Assembly: GCF_024436065.1 (NCBI RefSeq)
Contig: NZ_JANFNS010000002.1
Coordinates: 372,001-436,000, forward strand
Direction of reading: 5' to 3'
DNA length: 64,000 bases
Source: Saccharibacillus sp. JS10
Lineage (GTDB): Bacteria; Bacillota; Bacilli; Paenibacillales; Paenibacillaceae
A model generated the notes under the pieces. It was not told where the DNA came from and searched no databases. It saw only the letters and a list, made by a program, of their open reading frames with translations. The position numbers were made by a program, and so were the translations under genes. Of this stretch, positions 53,233 to 62,012 are shown piece by piece. Numbering within the stretch: position 1 is the first letter of the stretch; the number at the start of each line of letters is the position of its first letter.

Positions 53233-53361
53233 ATGATGTACCACATGTGGGTACGCCATCACCTCCGTCCCGGAGAGTTCTGGAATTTGCCGCGCGGGGA
53301 GCGGTTGATGTTGCTGGCTTTTTCGGAAGAGGAGCTGGAAGCGCTGAGTGACAACAATTAA
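53233..53361 (+). CDS. Second tail-chaperone ORF, 42 aa
   Basis: ATG 53233, behind a GGCGGAG site, to TAA 53361. The protein begins MMYHMWVRHHLRPGEFWNLP and continues with RGERLMLLAFSEEELEAL. The size, the tryptophans and the position between chaperone and tape measure match the second tail assembly chaperone segment that lambdoid and PBSX-like phages encode in an overlapping frame. Here no slippery sequence is needed because it has its own start. It is shorter than standard gene-calling limits. Confidence 0.65.
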   Translation: MMYHMWVRHHLRPGEFWNLPRGERLMLLAFSEEELEALSDNN

Positions 53362-53392
53362 ACACTACATTTCTAAATAAGGAGGTGAACAT

Positions 53393-55309
53393 ATGGCAGA
53401 TTTTTCAGCCAGTTCAACAGAACTTAAATCGACAGTCAGGTATTTGGATCAAATTCAACGTGCTTCCGATCGATTTGGACGGGCACGTTATCAAAATGTG
53501 ACTAAATTAAATAGCGAATTGAAATTGACTTCTCGTTACTTTGATCAAGTTTATAGAGCGGCACGTAAAATACAAAGCGTTACTTACGATACGGGCATAC
53601 AACGTTTGAATAGGCAAGTGACATCAGCTTCAAATGAATTTTCTGCGCTTTATCGTGCAGCTTCTAAAGTAAGCCAGCTTCAGATTGGAATTTCAATTGA
53701 TCTTAAAGATCATGTAACCAGTCAGTTGAATGGGTTAAAAGAAAAGCTGCAATCTTTCAGTAGCCTTAAAATAAATGCAGGCGGAACAATGAAAATAGAA
53801 GGAAAGCAAACTGCTGATCCAACTAAAACTTCCGATATGAGTGGAGATTCATCAAGTCTGATTGAAGCGATTCAAGACAATACGAAAGCGATCCGAAGTA
53901 ATACAACTCAGCTTCTATTGTTTGATAGTACTACTCAAGCCCAGCCAGCAGAGCAAAACAAAAGTACAGGCAGTAAGATCATGGGGGTTTTAGGAAGTAT
54001 TTATACCATTCTGGCTCTAGTAGACTTCTCATACAGAGGTTCAGGGAAAATTCGTCAAATGACGCAACAGAAAAAGATATATCCAGATGCAAATGCTGGA
54101 AAAGCAAGCAAAGGAAAACCTAATTCAGGTCGAAATCAAAGCAGCAAAGGCAAAAGAAATACTAAAAGCAATAGCAAAGGAAACAAACGATCCAATTCAG
54201 CAAAATCGAATGCTACTAAAATTTCGACTTCCGATAAATCGGCACCTAAACCTGTTCCAAAGCAACATTCCGATACGCTCAAAAATTATCACGATCGTTA
54301 CGGGAAAATTAGAACAGGCGAATCAGAAGTACGTAAAAATGCTTCCTCTAAAGGAGGTAAACCATTCAGTTTCAAAACAGTGGGCGAATCTTTTAAAAAC
54401 TTTATCGGTTCGCAGAAAAATGCTTTAACTAAACTGCCTAAACCTGCTTTTTTGAGTTCCATAGGAGAAAAATTTAACTCTTTTAAAGACAAAGGGAAAA
54501 ATCTGATGGACAAAATTCCTGGGAAAAATCTTTTGAAAGCAGGCGGCAAGGTCTTAGGAAAAGTGGCTGTTCCTCTTGCAATTGTTTCAAGTGCAGCATC
54601 TATATTCCAAGCTCCCAAAGAAGAACGTGGTAAAGCGATTGGTTCTGTTGTCGGAACAGCAGCTGGAGCGTTTTTTGGAGGACCAGCCGGAGCTATGGTT
54701 GGGAATTATTTTGGAGGAGTGGCAGGGGATTGGATACAGAAATCCAAAATTATTGAAAAAGGTGGAAAAGCGATTGGCGAAGGGGTTGATTGGATCGGGC
54801 AAAAATTCAAAAATTTGTTTGGCAAAAAAACGCCGGAAGCAACAACAGCGCCTTCTGCTGCTCCAGCAGTTTCATCTGCATCAGCTATAGCTAATCCAAG
54901 TGCTACGTACTCTAATTATCTTTCTACATCAGCAGCAGTTGGTTCGACAACGACAGCAAGCGCACTCAATGTACCTGCTATTTATCAAACAAAGTTAGCT
55001 TCGAAAGTAGCAGCTAAAGGTAGTACAGGAACTAAAGCAGGGTCAGAATCTGTTCAACTTAGCGAAGCTCAACTTGGTTCTATATCGGGTATGCTCAAAG
55101 ACTTCAAAGCCGAAGTGACTAACCAAGTATCGATTACGATTCCTCAAGGAGCCGTACAACTCGATATCCACGAGGAAATCGACTATGCCGAAATCGAAGG
55201 CAAGATCGGAGCAGCAATCGTAGCTAAAGTTCGCCAGGCGTTCAACAACTATAAACCTTCTGGCGGAGGCGGCGGTTCGGCTGGAGTTTCTAAAGTTATG
55301 GCGACCTAA
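53393..55309 (+). CDS. Tail tape measure protein, 638 aa
   Basis: ATG 53393 has AAGGAGGTGA. The N-terminal 200 residues are helical/coiled-coil (STELKSTVRYLDQIQRASDRFGRARYQNVTKLN). The middle (about 225-320) is a Ser/Lys/Asn-rich disordered stretch, and about 385-450 is the hydrophobic glycine-rich segment AIVSSAASIFQAPKEERGKAIGSVVGTAAGAFFGGPAGAMVGNYFGG, which can insert in membranes. The C-terminus (ITIPQGAVQLDIHEEIDYAEIEGKIGAAIVAKVRQAF) is well ordered. Length sets tail length: at about 0.15 nm per residue this gives a rod near 95 nm, about half of PBSX. The gene is clearly more AT-rich than its neighbours. Confidence 0.88.
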   Translation: MADFSASSTELKSTVRYLDQIQRASDRFGRARYQNVTKLNSELKLTSRYFDQVYRAARKIQSVTYDTGIQRLNRQVTSASNEFSALYRAASKVSQLQIGISIDLKDHVTSQLNGLKEKLQSFSSLKINAGGTMKIEGKQTADPTKTSDMSGDSSSLIEAIQDNTKAIRSNTTQLLLFDSTTQAQPAEQNKSTGSKIMGVLGSIYTILALVDFSYRGSGKIRQMTQQKKIYPDANAGKASKGKPNSGRNQSSKGKRNTKSNSKGNKRSNSAKSNATKISTSDKSAPKPVPKQHSDTLKNYHDRYGKIRTGESEVRKNASSKGGKPFSFKTVGESFKNFIGSQKNALTKLPKPAFLSSIGEKFNSFKDKGKNLMDKIPGKNLLKAGGKVLGKVAVPLAIVSSAASIFQAPKEERGKAIGSVVGTAAGAFFGGPAGAMVGNYFGGVAGDWIQKSKIIEKGGKAIGEGVDWIGQKFKNLFGKKTPEATTAPSAAPAVSSASAIANPSATYSNYLSTSAAVGSTTTASALNVPAIYQTKLASKVAAKGSTGTKAGSESVQLSEAQLGSISGMLKDFKAEVTNQVSITIPQGAVQLDIHEEIDYAEIEGKIGAAIVAKVRQAFNNYKPSGGGGGSAGVSKVMAT

Positions 55310-55365
55310 GATTTCTATTCCACATGGACAGTTTTGAATCGTAGGTCAAAGAAAGGAGGGCAGCC

Positions 55366-55992
55366 GTGGAAATTTTCTTGTTTTACGGCGACAAAAAGTA
55401 TTTTCATTTTCCCGTCAATCCGGAAGAAATCAATTTCTCACGTTCCAAAGGATATGAAACGGTCAATATGTTGCAGCACGGAGAGTTCGATTTTGCGCAA
55501 GGCGATAAGATCAAAGAGATCAGTTTTTCGTCTTTTTTTCCAAAAGAATATGATCCGTCTTATTGCCAGTTCCGCAAAATTCCCGATCCGATGGTAGCGG
55601 TTAACGTACTCAATCGTTTCCTTGTATCGGCAGAACCGGTACGGTTGGTGATTTCGCATACGGGGATCAATGTTCCAGTGTACCTGATCAGCTATAATAG
55701 CTCGTTCCGCGGCGGAGAACCGGGCGATATTTATTTCGATCTGACGTTTCGGACATGGCGCGATGCGAAATTGCAAGGCAAATATGGAGCGGTCAAAGCA
55801 CTTAAGCGAGCCGATCTCAAACCCGTCAGCAAAACGTACATCGTCAAAAGCGGAGATTCGTTGTCCAAAATCGCCAAGCTAGAATTAGGTTCGGAAGCCA
55901 AATGGAAATCGATTTACGCATTGAACCAAGCAGTGATCGGTCCTAATTCAAACCTGATTAAGCCGGGACAAAAGCTGGTGATGCCGACATGA
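55366..55992 (+). CDS. xkdP: LysM baseplate/tail protein (XkdP-like), 208 aa
   Basis: Starts at GTG 55366 behind GAAAGGAGGG. The first 150 residues (FHFPVNPEEINFSRSKGYETVNMLQHGEFDFAQGDKIKEISFSSFFP) match the XkdP contractile-tail protein, and the C-terminus is a LysM domain (KTYIVKSGDSLSKIAKLELGSEAKWKSIYALN). It is thought to act at the tube-baseplate junction; the LysM may contact peptidoglycan on puncture. It overlaps the hub gene by 4 nt (ATGA). Confidence 0.94.
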   Translation: MEIFLFYGDKKYFHFPVNPEEINFSRSKGYETVNMLQHGEFDFAQGDKIKEISFSSFFPKEYDPSYCQFRKIPDPMVAVNVLNRFLVSAEPVRLVISHTGINVPVYLISYNSSFRGGEPGDIYFDLTFRTWRDAKLQGKYGAVKALKRADLKPVSKTYIVKSGDSLSKIAKLELGSEAKWKSIYALNQAVIGPNSNLIKPGQKLVMPT

Positions 55993-56972
55993 GCTACAAA
56001 GTCATTTTGAACACGAATACCGATATTACGCCGATGGTCGAAAGTATCAGTATGCGCGATGCGCTCGATCAGATTGCGTATCAGGCAAATGTGCGGCTCG
56101 CCGTATCTTCCGCGAAAACATTGCCTGATTTCACGCCGGGAACGCCGATTCGAGTAAGCGGCGTTCCTTTTGACGGAAAAGACATGTTGCCGCTGCTCAA
56201 TCCGGGCGTGATCTGGGAAGCCGAAAGCACGAATAGCGGGACAAAGCGAATCTCGCTAACGTTGTACGATCGAATGATCTATTTGGAGAAGTCCGAAGAC
56301 GAATATTTGTTTCCGAAAGACCAGACCGCGACTCAACGTTTGCAAAAATATGCGAAAGACTGGGGCATCACAATCGGCAAGTCGGTCGATACGAAAATCA
56401 AACTCGCCAAAGCGGTGTACCGATCGCAGACAATCTTCTCGATGTTGTTCGCAGATTTGAAAGAAACGGCAAAGTCGGGCGGTGCGATGTACCATCCCCG
56501 GATGACAAGCCGAGGGTTGGAACTATTCGAACTCGGCAGTAATACCAAAGTCTACGAGCTGGACGCTCTGATCGACGTTGCGCAGATGCGGACGCTCGAA
56601 GGTGCCGTAACCAAAGTCAAAGTGCTGGCAGCAGCGGAATCTTCAAACGGCAAAGAAGTTCCATCCAAAATTTTGACCGTCGAAGAAAAAGGCACGAAAG
56701 AACTGGGCACTTTGCAAAAGGTGATTTCAGACGATCAGGTCAAGACGGCGAAAGCGGCAAAAAAACTCGCGCAAAGTTACTTGACCGGTATTCAAGAAAC
56801 GTTCACGGTTACCGCGCCCGATATCAATATCATTCGAGCGGGCGATGCCGTCATGCTCAGTAAGATGAAGCTGATTGTCACGTCGGCGAGTCACGATCTT
56901 GGCGATCCGGGGACGATGACGCTGGAACTGGCAACCGAAGCTTCGGTAAAAAGGAGGTTTTATCTTGACTAA
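55989..56972 (+). CDS. xkdQ: Baseplate hub protein (XkdQ/gpD-like), 327 aa
   Basis: MSYKVILNTNTDITPMVESISMRDALDQIAYQANVRLAV opens the XkdQ family, related to the phage late control D/T4 gp27 hub. LTLYDRMIYLEKSEDEYLFPKDQTATQRLQKYAKDWGI and the closing IRAGDAVMLSKMKLIVTSASHDLGDPGTMTLEL complete it. It forms the ring linking tube and spike. Starts inside the LysM gene stop and overlaps the next gene by 8 nt, so the baseplate genes are tightly coupled. Confidence 0.93.
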   Translation: MSYKVILNTNTDITPMVESISMRDALDQIAYQANVRLAVSSAKTLPDFTPGTPIRVSGVPFDGKDMLPLLNPGVIWEAESTNSGTKRISLTLYDRMIYLEKSEDEYLFPKDQTATQRLQKYAKDWGITIGKSVDTKIKLAKAVYRSQTIFSMLFADLKETAKSGGAMYHPRMTSRGLELFELGSNTKVYELDALIDVAQMRTLEGAVTKVKVLAAAESSNGKEVPSKILTVEEKGTKELGTLQKVISDDQVKTAKAAKKLAQSYLTGIQETFTVTAPDINIIRAGDAVMLSKMKLIVTSASHDLGDPGTMTLELATEASVKRRFYLD

Positions 56973-57354
56973 AGATCCTTACGGACAATTCGCCGATATG
57001 ATGAGTTCCGCAATGAAAGGGCATACCCGACAAATGGCAAGCGGTCTTGGCGGCGTTTTGGGAACGATGACAGCATCCGGTGTAAAATTAGACGATTTCA
57101 AACACGAGATGCAAGACTACTGGGTTGCGGCTTTGCCGGGGACTTTGCAGACGGATGCTTCAAGTGGCGGCTCGGAAAGTTCCCAATCCGCTATTGCTGC
57201 TGATGGTTCGGAGTCGGGTGATCCTTCGAGCGGAGAAAGTACCGTGACGCTAAACGTCGACGGCTTTAAGCCTGGCGATCGGGTGTTGGCAATCCGCGTT
57301 AACGGCGGGAACGATGTAGTCGTGCTTTGTAAGGTGGTGGGCGCGGATGGCTAA
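56965..57354 (+). CDS. xkdR: DUF2577 baseplate protein (XkdR-like), 129 aa
   Basis: Starts at TTG 56965 with AAGGAGG. DPYGQFADMMSSAMKGHTRQMASGLGGVLGTM and the C-terminal half STVTLNVDGFKPGDRVLAIRVNGGNDVVVLCKVV fit the DUF2577 (XkdR) family, an OB-like spike/puncturing component in contractile tails. The central stretch (about 60-90) is Ser/Gly/Asp-rich and looks like a flexible insert. It overlaps both neighbours by a few nt. Confidence 0.88.
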   Translation: MTKDPYGQFADMMSSAMKGHTRQMASGLGGVLGTMTASGVKLDDFKHEMQDYWVAALPGTLQTDASSGGSESSQSAIAADGSESGDPSSGESTVTLNVDGFKPGDRVLAIRVNGGNDVVVLCKVVGADG

Positions 57355-57814
57355 TCTTTTTCCCGATAACGGCGGTTTTTTCTGGGGAGACGAAGAAAGT
57401 GTCGCTCAAGCTGATTCGAACGTCGTAACGTTCGGAAAAGGGTGGAAGTTCGATTATGCCCAAGGCGAATTTATGACGACGCCTAGTGGGCGGGTTGCGG
57501 TAGCAAACAGCCGGGAAGCTTGGATCGAATGGTGCCAAAAAGCAATTCGCACTCCGCGTTATCGCCACGTGATCTACTCACGCGATTACGGCAGCGAACT
57601 GGAAGACTTACTTGGCAGCGATTATCCCCATTCCGTGATCGAAAGCGAAGTCGAGCGTATGGTGACCGAAACATTGCTCGCTGACGATCGGACAAGTTCG
57701 GTCGATCAATTTTCATTCGCATGGATCGGCGATGGATGTACGTTCAGTTGCCAAGTGACGAGTGTACAAGAAGACGTAGAATTTTTGGAAAGCGAGGTGA
57801 TTGAATTTGGCTGA
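57347..57814 (+). CDS. xkdS: DUF2634 baseplate protein (XkdS-like, gp25-type), 155 aa
   Basis: The core, SREAWIEWCQKAIRTPRYRHVIYSRDYGSELEDLLGSDYPHSVIESEVERMVTETLLADDRTSSVDQFSFAWIGDGCTFSCQV, is the DUF2634/XkdS pattern and corresponds to the T4 gp25 sheath initiator. It begins within the end of xkdR. ATG 57347 has a weak site; translation is probably coupled. Confidence 0.93.
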   Translation: MANLFPDNGGFFWGDEESVAQADSNVVTFGKGWKFDYAQGEFMTTPSGRVAVANSREAWIEWCQKAIRTPRYRHVIYSRDYGSELEDLLGSDYPHSVIESEVERMVTETLLADDRTSSVDQFSFAWIGDGCTFSCQVTSVQEDVEFLESEVIEFG

Positions 57815-58946
57815 TTTTCCTTATTATTTGCAAGATCAGACGGAGGAAAATATTCGGGCTCGGATGTTAGCACGTCTTCCTAACGATTTGGACAAGTCGG
57901 AAGGATCGTTTCTGTGGGATGCTCAAGCTCCGGCGGCGTTTATGTTGTCGGAAGCGGCGTTGTGGGCGCAAGATTTGCTTCGTCGAGGGTTTGCCAGTAC
58001 GTCAGCGAGCGCAGACAGCAACTTCCGTTCGGAAGAATTGGATTTGCGGGCGGGCGAACATGGCGTAACGCGTCGGGTCGCTACTTTTTCGGAAGGAACC
58101 GTATTTTTTAGCGGAGAGCCGGGGAAGATCGTTCCTGCGGGAACCACCGTATCTTCTCCTTCGGATGAAGCTATTGGCGAAGCGTCAAAAGAGTATGAAA
58201 CGACGTCCAGCATCACGATTGGTGAAAACGGTAGAGCATCTGTACAGGTTCGCGCCGCAATCGCTGGAGCGCAAGGCAACGTTCCGGCGGGTTCGATCTC
58301 GCTAGTATCGGATTCGGTATCCGGTGTGACAGGTGTGAACAATTCAGCAGCTACCACGGGCGGTACAAATATCGAGTCGGACATGTCGCTACTTGAACGC
58401 TTTTACGCCAAAGTCCGTAATCAAGGCACAAGCGGGAACAAAGCGCAGTACCGGCAATGGGCAAGCGAAATCGCAGGAGTTGGAGCAAGCCGCGTGATTC
58501 CACTGTGGCAAGGACCCGGGACTGTTGGGATCTATCTACTGGATAATGATAAACGAGCCGCAAGTGCTTCGATCGTCTCCGCTGTTCAGCTGTACATCGA
58601 TCCGACGCAAGACGGTCAAGGTGAAGGCGCTGCTCCGGCGGGACCCGTCGTGAGCGTTATGCCAGCAGAAGAAGTTGCAATCGATATCGAAGTCACACCG
58701 ACGCTTGCCAGTGGCGCTTCCGCAGCCGACGTCAAACGTCAGATCGAAGAAGGAGTGACGGCATACCTGAAGCAGCTTGCTTTTCAAGATCCGCTCGTTC
58801 GTTATACCCGGATTGCCGCGATCTTGCTCGATATTCCTCCTTTGATCGACTACACGGATCTAACAGTAGGCGGTGTTAGCGACCGGAATATTGAGATGGA
58901 AGAACATCAGGTGGCGGTGCTAGGGACGGTGACGGTACATGAGTGA
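57807..58946 (+). CDS. xkdT: Baseplate J-like wedge protein (XkdT-like), 379 aa
   Basis: The TTG at 57807 has GAGGTGA at 7-nt spacing and is preferred to the TTG at 57801. The N-terminus MADFPYYLQDQTEENIRARMLARLPNDLDKSEGSFLWDA and the body (LDLRAGEHGVTRRVATFSEGTVFFSGEPGKIVPAGTTVSS, GNVPAGSISLVSDSVSGVTGVNNS, ESDMSLLERFYAKVRNQGTSGNKAQYRQWASEIAGVGASRVIPLWQGPGTVGIYLLD) are typical baseplate J. It is the wedge protein that triggers sheath contraction. Overlaps xkdS and xkdU. Confidence 0.94.
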   Translation: MADFPYYLQDQTEENIRARMLARLPNDLDKSEGSFLWDAQAPAAFMLSEAALWAQDLLRRGFASTSASADSNFRSEELDLRAGEHGVTRRVATFSEGTVFFSGEPGKIVPAGTTVSSPSDEAIGEASKEYETTSSITIGENGRASVQVRAAIAGAQGNVPAGSISLVSDSVSGVTGVNNSAATTGGTNIESDMSLLERFYAKVRNQGTSGNKAQYRQWASEIAGVGASRVIPLWQGPGTVGIYLLDNDKRAASASIVSAVQLYIDPTQDGQGEGAAPAGPVVSVMPAEEVAIDIEVTPTLASGASAADVKRQIEEGVTAYLKQLAFQDPLVRYTRIAAILLDIPPLIDYTDLTVGGVSDRNIEMEEHQVAVLGTVTVHE

Positions 58947-59568
58947 GACCGTTTTGCAGCATGTAAAAAGTACTTCCGATTTGCTTGCCTATGACGATTC
59001 AAAGCTCCCTCTTTCTCCGAAAGGGCAGGAGCTTTTTTCGTACCTGCCGCAATATTACGAGACGTCTCGGATCATGCGCGCGGATACGGAAACTAAAGGT
59101 CAGGAAATGGATCTGCTTTACGCGGCGCTGGACGAGACATTGGATCAGTTTTTTGTGCGAACCGCGACTTGGGGATTGGAATTGTGGGAACGGGAGCTGG
59201 ATATTGAAGTTGATCCTGCGAAACCAATTGAGCAACGTCGTTCGGTCGTGGAGTCGAAGCTACGAGGCGGTGGCGTCTTTTCCGGCAAAATGGTGCGTAA
59301 TGTGGCGGCTGCGTATGAACGGGGCTCGGTCGATGTTACGTTCAAGCCGGAAGAGTGGTCGTTTACGATTACCTTTGTTGGAACTCGTGGTCTACCTCCT
59401 AACCTAGACGACTTGAAAGAAGCGATCGAAAATATAAAACCTGCGCATTTGATGGTGGAATATGCGTTTACGTATTTGATTTGGAAAGAACTCGATAGCA
59501 AGAAGTTAACATGGAACCAATTTGATGAACTTCATCAAACTTGGAACGAACTGGAGGTCTGGAACTAA
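58939..59568 (+). CDS. xkdU: DUF2313 baseplate protein (XkdU-like), 209 aa
   Basis: LLSYLPQYYETSRIMRADTETKGQEMDLLYAALDETLDQFFVRTATWGLELWERELDIEVDPAKPIEQRRSVVESKLRGGG-type sequence identifies the XkdU/gp48 (Mu) family that docks the tail fibre on the baseplate. FTITFVGTRGLPPNLDDLKEAIENIKPAHL is the conserved C-terminal part. Its stop (TAA) shares a base with the fibre start (TAATG). Confidence 0.92.
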   Translation: MSETVLQHVKSTSDLLAYDDSKLPLSPKGQELFSYLPQYYETSRIMRADTETKGQEMDLLYAALDETLDQFFVRTATWGLELWERELDIEVDPAKPIEQRRSVVESKLRGGGVFSGKMVRNVAAAYERGSVDVTFKPEEWSFTITFVGTRGLPPNLDDLKEAIENIKPAHLMVEYAFTYLIWKELDSKKLTWNQFDELHQTWNELEVWN

Positions 59569-61448
59569 TGACAGAAATAACGACGAATTTGAACTTGCCG
59601 ATTCCGCTTGGAAACGAGAATGTGAATCGACAATATTTTGTGGATCTGATTCAGGCAATCGATACTGGCGCCGTATCGCAAGAGCAGCTATCAAAAGCGA
59701 TTGGAGATATCAAGATCGATTTAGTTGACGCATACGATAGTACGGATAAACAGAAAGCAGTCAGTGCAGATGCGTTACGTAGAGGACTGGAAACGAAACA
59801 GAATACGTTACGCTTGGCAGATAACTACTTAAATGCTAATGTGCTGATCAACGCGCCAGCTGTAGATAATGGTGGTAGAGAATACCCGAGTGGGGTCAGC
59901 ATGTTTAAGGTGTCGACTTCGACCGCGGGGTGGCCGACAACAAACGGATACGTACTTACGTTCCGCGTAAGTGGTGGAGGATATCAAGTGTTCTATGAAT
60001 CCTATGCAGGCACTGTACAGACTGAAAAAAATATGCGGCAATGGACACGTAGTAAAAAAGAAAGTAATAATTTTTGGCAGCCGTGGACGAGAGCTTTAAC
60101 AGAGTTAGATCAATTAGATTATGTAAGGCAGCCAGGATATGCGGTGACGAGTGGAACTGGAACGTCTTATACAGTCGCGCTTGATCCTGTACCTAGCTCT
60201 TTGCCTGAGGGATTTGGTATTACGATTGTTCCTCATGTTGTAAACACAGGTGCGGCAACTTTAAAAGTTGGAGGAAACGTCGTTGTTGCCTTAAAAAATA
60301 CTGACGGTGCAGACTTTGCTGCCGGTGATCTTCCTCCAGGACTTCCCGTACAGTTTCGCAAAGTAGGAGCAAATTTTATAAAGAGTAGTGGAGGGGGAAT
60401 GCGAGAATATTTTGGAGATGGTTCTGACGAAGATTTTAATTCAACAGCAAATACGACATTACCATCTACATTAAATGGACCTATTGTCGTTAAAAATTAT
60501 AAATCTTTTATTTTGAATGCTGGTCATACGTTTACAGTTTCTAATCCTTGTCGCGGTCTATTTATTTTTGTTGATGGAGATGTAACGATCAACGGCACAT
60601 TAACAATGATAGCGAAAGGAGGTCTCAATGTTAGTTATCCCGTTATACCTGAGACTCCAGATAAGTATAAAACAACATATTTATCAAGTGTGATGAAATT
60701 ATACGGAGGAGCGGGAGGAAATGGTGGTAAAGCTGTTTATGGAGGACCTGGAGGTACGGGAGGAGCTGGAAGGCTCTGCGTAGGTGGTTTCGGAGGGGGT
60801 GGAGGAGGAGGTACAGCTTATGATATCAATACCCAAAACTCGTATCATCCAGGAGGCGCAGGCGGCTCTATACAATATCAAGATGTTCCGAATCCATCGT
60901 TTACACCAGGCAACATGGCGGCTGGAGGAAACGCGGGTATAAATGGTAGCGGAGGATCAGGAGGCGGAATGACTTATAGAAATTCCGGTACTCCAGGTAC
61001 CGTAGGGCAACGAGGTGGAGGAGTTTATGGAGGAGGAGGTGGAGGAGGTGGCGGTGGCACTGATTATAACGCCGGTGTAGGAAGAGACGGACAGTATGCA
61101 GGTGGTTTTATTTGTATCATAGCGAAGGGTTCTATAACTGTAGGTTCAACAGGAATAATTTCTGCTTCGGGAGGAACAGGTGGAGCAGGCGGAGGAGGAT
61201 CGCCTTCTGTTTATAGTGATACTTGGGGATCATATGGTGGAGGTGGAGGAGGAGGTGCTGGTGGCGGTGTAATTTCTCTTTTTTATAAGATTAATTATAA
61301 AAATTCAGGAAACCTTTCTGTTACTGGAGGCTCTGGAGGATATGGAGGTTCTCAGACTCCAGGCTACTATAGGCCTAATACAAACCCTGTTGTATCGGAT
61401 CCAGGTTTTTCTGGTTCTCCTGGCACTGTATTAATAAAAAATATCTAA
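59568..61448 (+). CDS. Tail fibre / receptor-binding protein with Gly-rich tip, 626 aa
   Basis: ATG 59568 has GGAGGT at 9-nt spacing. The N-terminus (TTNLNLPIPLGNENVNRQYFVDLIQAIDTGAVSQEQLSKAIGDIKIDLVDAYDSTDKQKAVSADALRRG) is the baseplate-attachment part common to PBSX-like fibres. The middle (about 75-190) resembles a knob domain seen in tail fibre repeats (VSMFKVSTSTAGWPTTNGYVLTFRVSGGGYQVFYESY). Residues about 370-615 are dominated by GGAGGNGG, GGGGGGGT and similar runs separated by aromatic loops, the pattern of a polyglycine-II helical sandwich as in phage S16 gp38 adhesins. The gene is AT-rich compared with the baseplate genes. Expected: determinant of target range. Confidence 0.85.
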   Translation: MTEITTNLNLPIPLGNENVNRQYFVDLIQAIDTGAVSQEQLSKAIGDIKIDLVDAYDSTDKQKAVSADALRRGLETKQNTLRLADNYLNANVLINAPAVDNGGREYPSGVSMFKVSTSTAGWPTTNGYVLTFRVSGGGYQVFYESYAGTVQTEKNMRQWTRSKKESNNFWQPWTRALTELDQLDYVRQPGYAVTSGTGTSYTVALDPVPSSLPEGFGITIVPHVVNTGAATLKVGGNVVVALKNTDGADFAAGDLPPGLPVQFRKVGANFIKSSGGGMREYFGDGSDEDFNSTANTTLPSTLNGPIVVKNYKSFILNAGHTFTVSNPCRGLFIFVDGDVTINGTLTMIAKGGLNVSYPVIPETPDKYKTTYLSSVMKLYGGAGGNGGKAVYGGPGGTGGAGRLCVGGFGGGGGGGTAYDINTQNSYHPGGAGGSIQYQDVPNPSFTPGNMAAGGNAGINGSGGSGGGMTYRNSGTPGTVGQRGGGVYGGGGGGGGGGTDYNAGVGRDGQYAGGFICIIAKGSITVGSTGIISASGGTGGAGGGGSPSVYSDTWGSYGGGGGGGAGGGVISLFYKINYKNSGNLSVTGGSGGYGGSQTPGYYRPNTNPVVSDPGFSGSPGTVLIKNI

Positions 61449-61526
61449 AATTTAAATATACATGCCAGCTCACCTGTCTCATATATCATCATGAAAAAGC
61501 TGGGTTGGCTACTAGGAGGTTCAAAC

Positions 61527-61952
61527 ATGTTAATCGCACTGCTGCTGGTACTTGTAACGATTGATTGGGCAACAGGATGGGCGGCGGCATGGTTAAGAGG
61601 GGAGTTGAGAAGTCGGACAGGATTTTTGGGTATTTTGCGTAAAGTAGCGATGTTTACCGTCGTGGCTATCGCACATCTTATTGACACAGTATTGGGCGAC
61701 CTGCACATCTTTCGGGATGCGGTCGTCTTTTTTTATCTTGCCAACGAGCTTCTTTCCGTTATTGAGAACATGGGTAAGATCGGTGTCCCGATGCCAGATT
61801 TCTTGCGCAATGCGGTTCAAATCTTCCAGTCTAAATCCAATCCTACCGAGAATGTACAGTTAATCTCGAAGGAACAGCCAGAATTGATCAAGTCGGAAAA
61901 AGAACGAGAAGAAAGTTCGGAAAGTGCTCCACCGGATAACCGAAGCGCTTAA
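61527..61952 (+). CDS. Phage holin (Phage_holin_4/TcdE-like), 141 aa
   Basis: The ATG at 61527 has AGGAGG at 7-nt spacing; an ATG at 61491 would extend by 12 residues but has no such site. MLIALLLVLVTIDWATGWAAAWLRGELRSRTGFLGILRKVAMFTVVAIAHLID is the signature of the toxin secretion/phage lysis holin family, with two or three membrane helices up to about residue 90, then a Glu/Ser/Lys-rich cytoplasmic tail. It would permeabilise the membrane to let the amidase out and release tail particles. Confidence 0.9.
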   Translation: MLIALLLVLVTIDWATGWAAAWLRGELRSRTGFLGILRKVAMFTVVAIAHLIDTVLGDLHIFRDAVVFFYLANELLSVIENMGKIGVPMPDFLRNAVQIFQSKSNPTENVQLISKEQPELIKSEKEREESSESAPPDNRSA

Positions 61953-62012
61953 AGGTAAGATTTAGATTAAATATCTATGGATACGAAATTCTAAAAAGAG
62001 AGGAATATCTTC

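Noticed and set aside
60700-61260. Repeated GGAGGAGG-rich DNA taken as a CRISPR-like or satellite repeat
   Set aside because: The repeats vary in spacing, stay in one open frame and encode the glycine-rich tip of the tail fibre.
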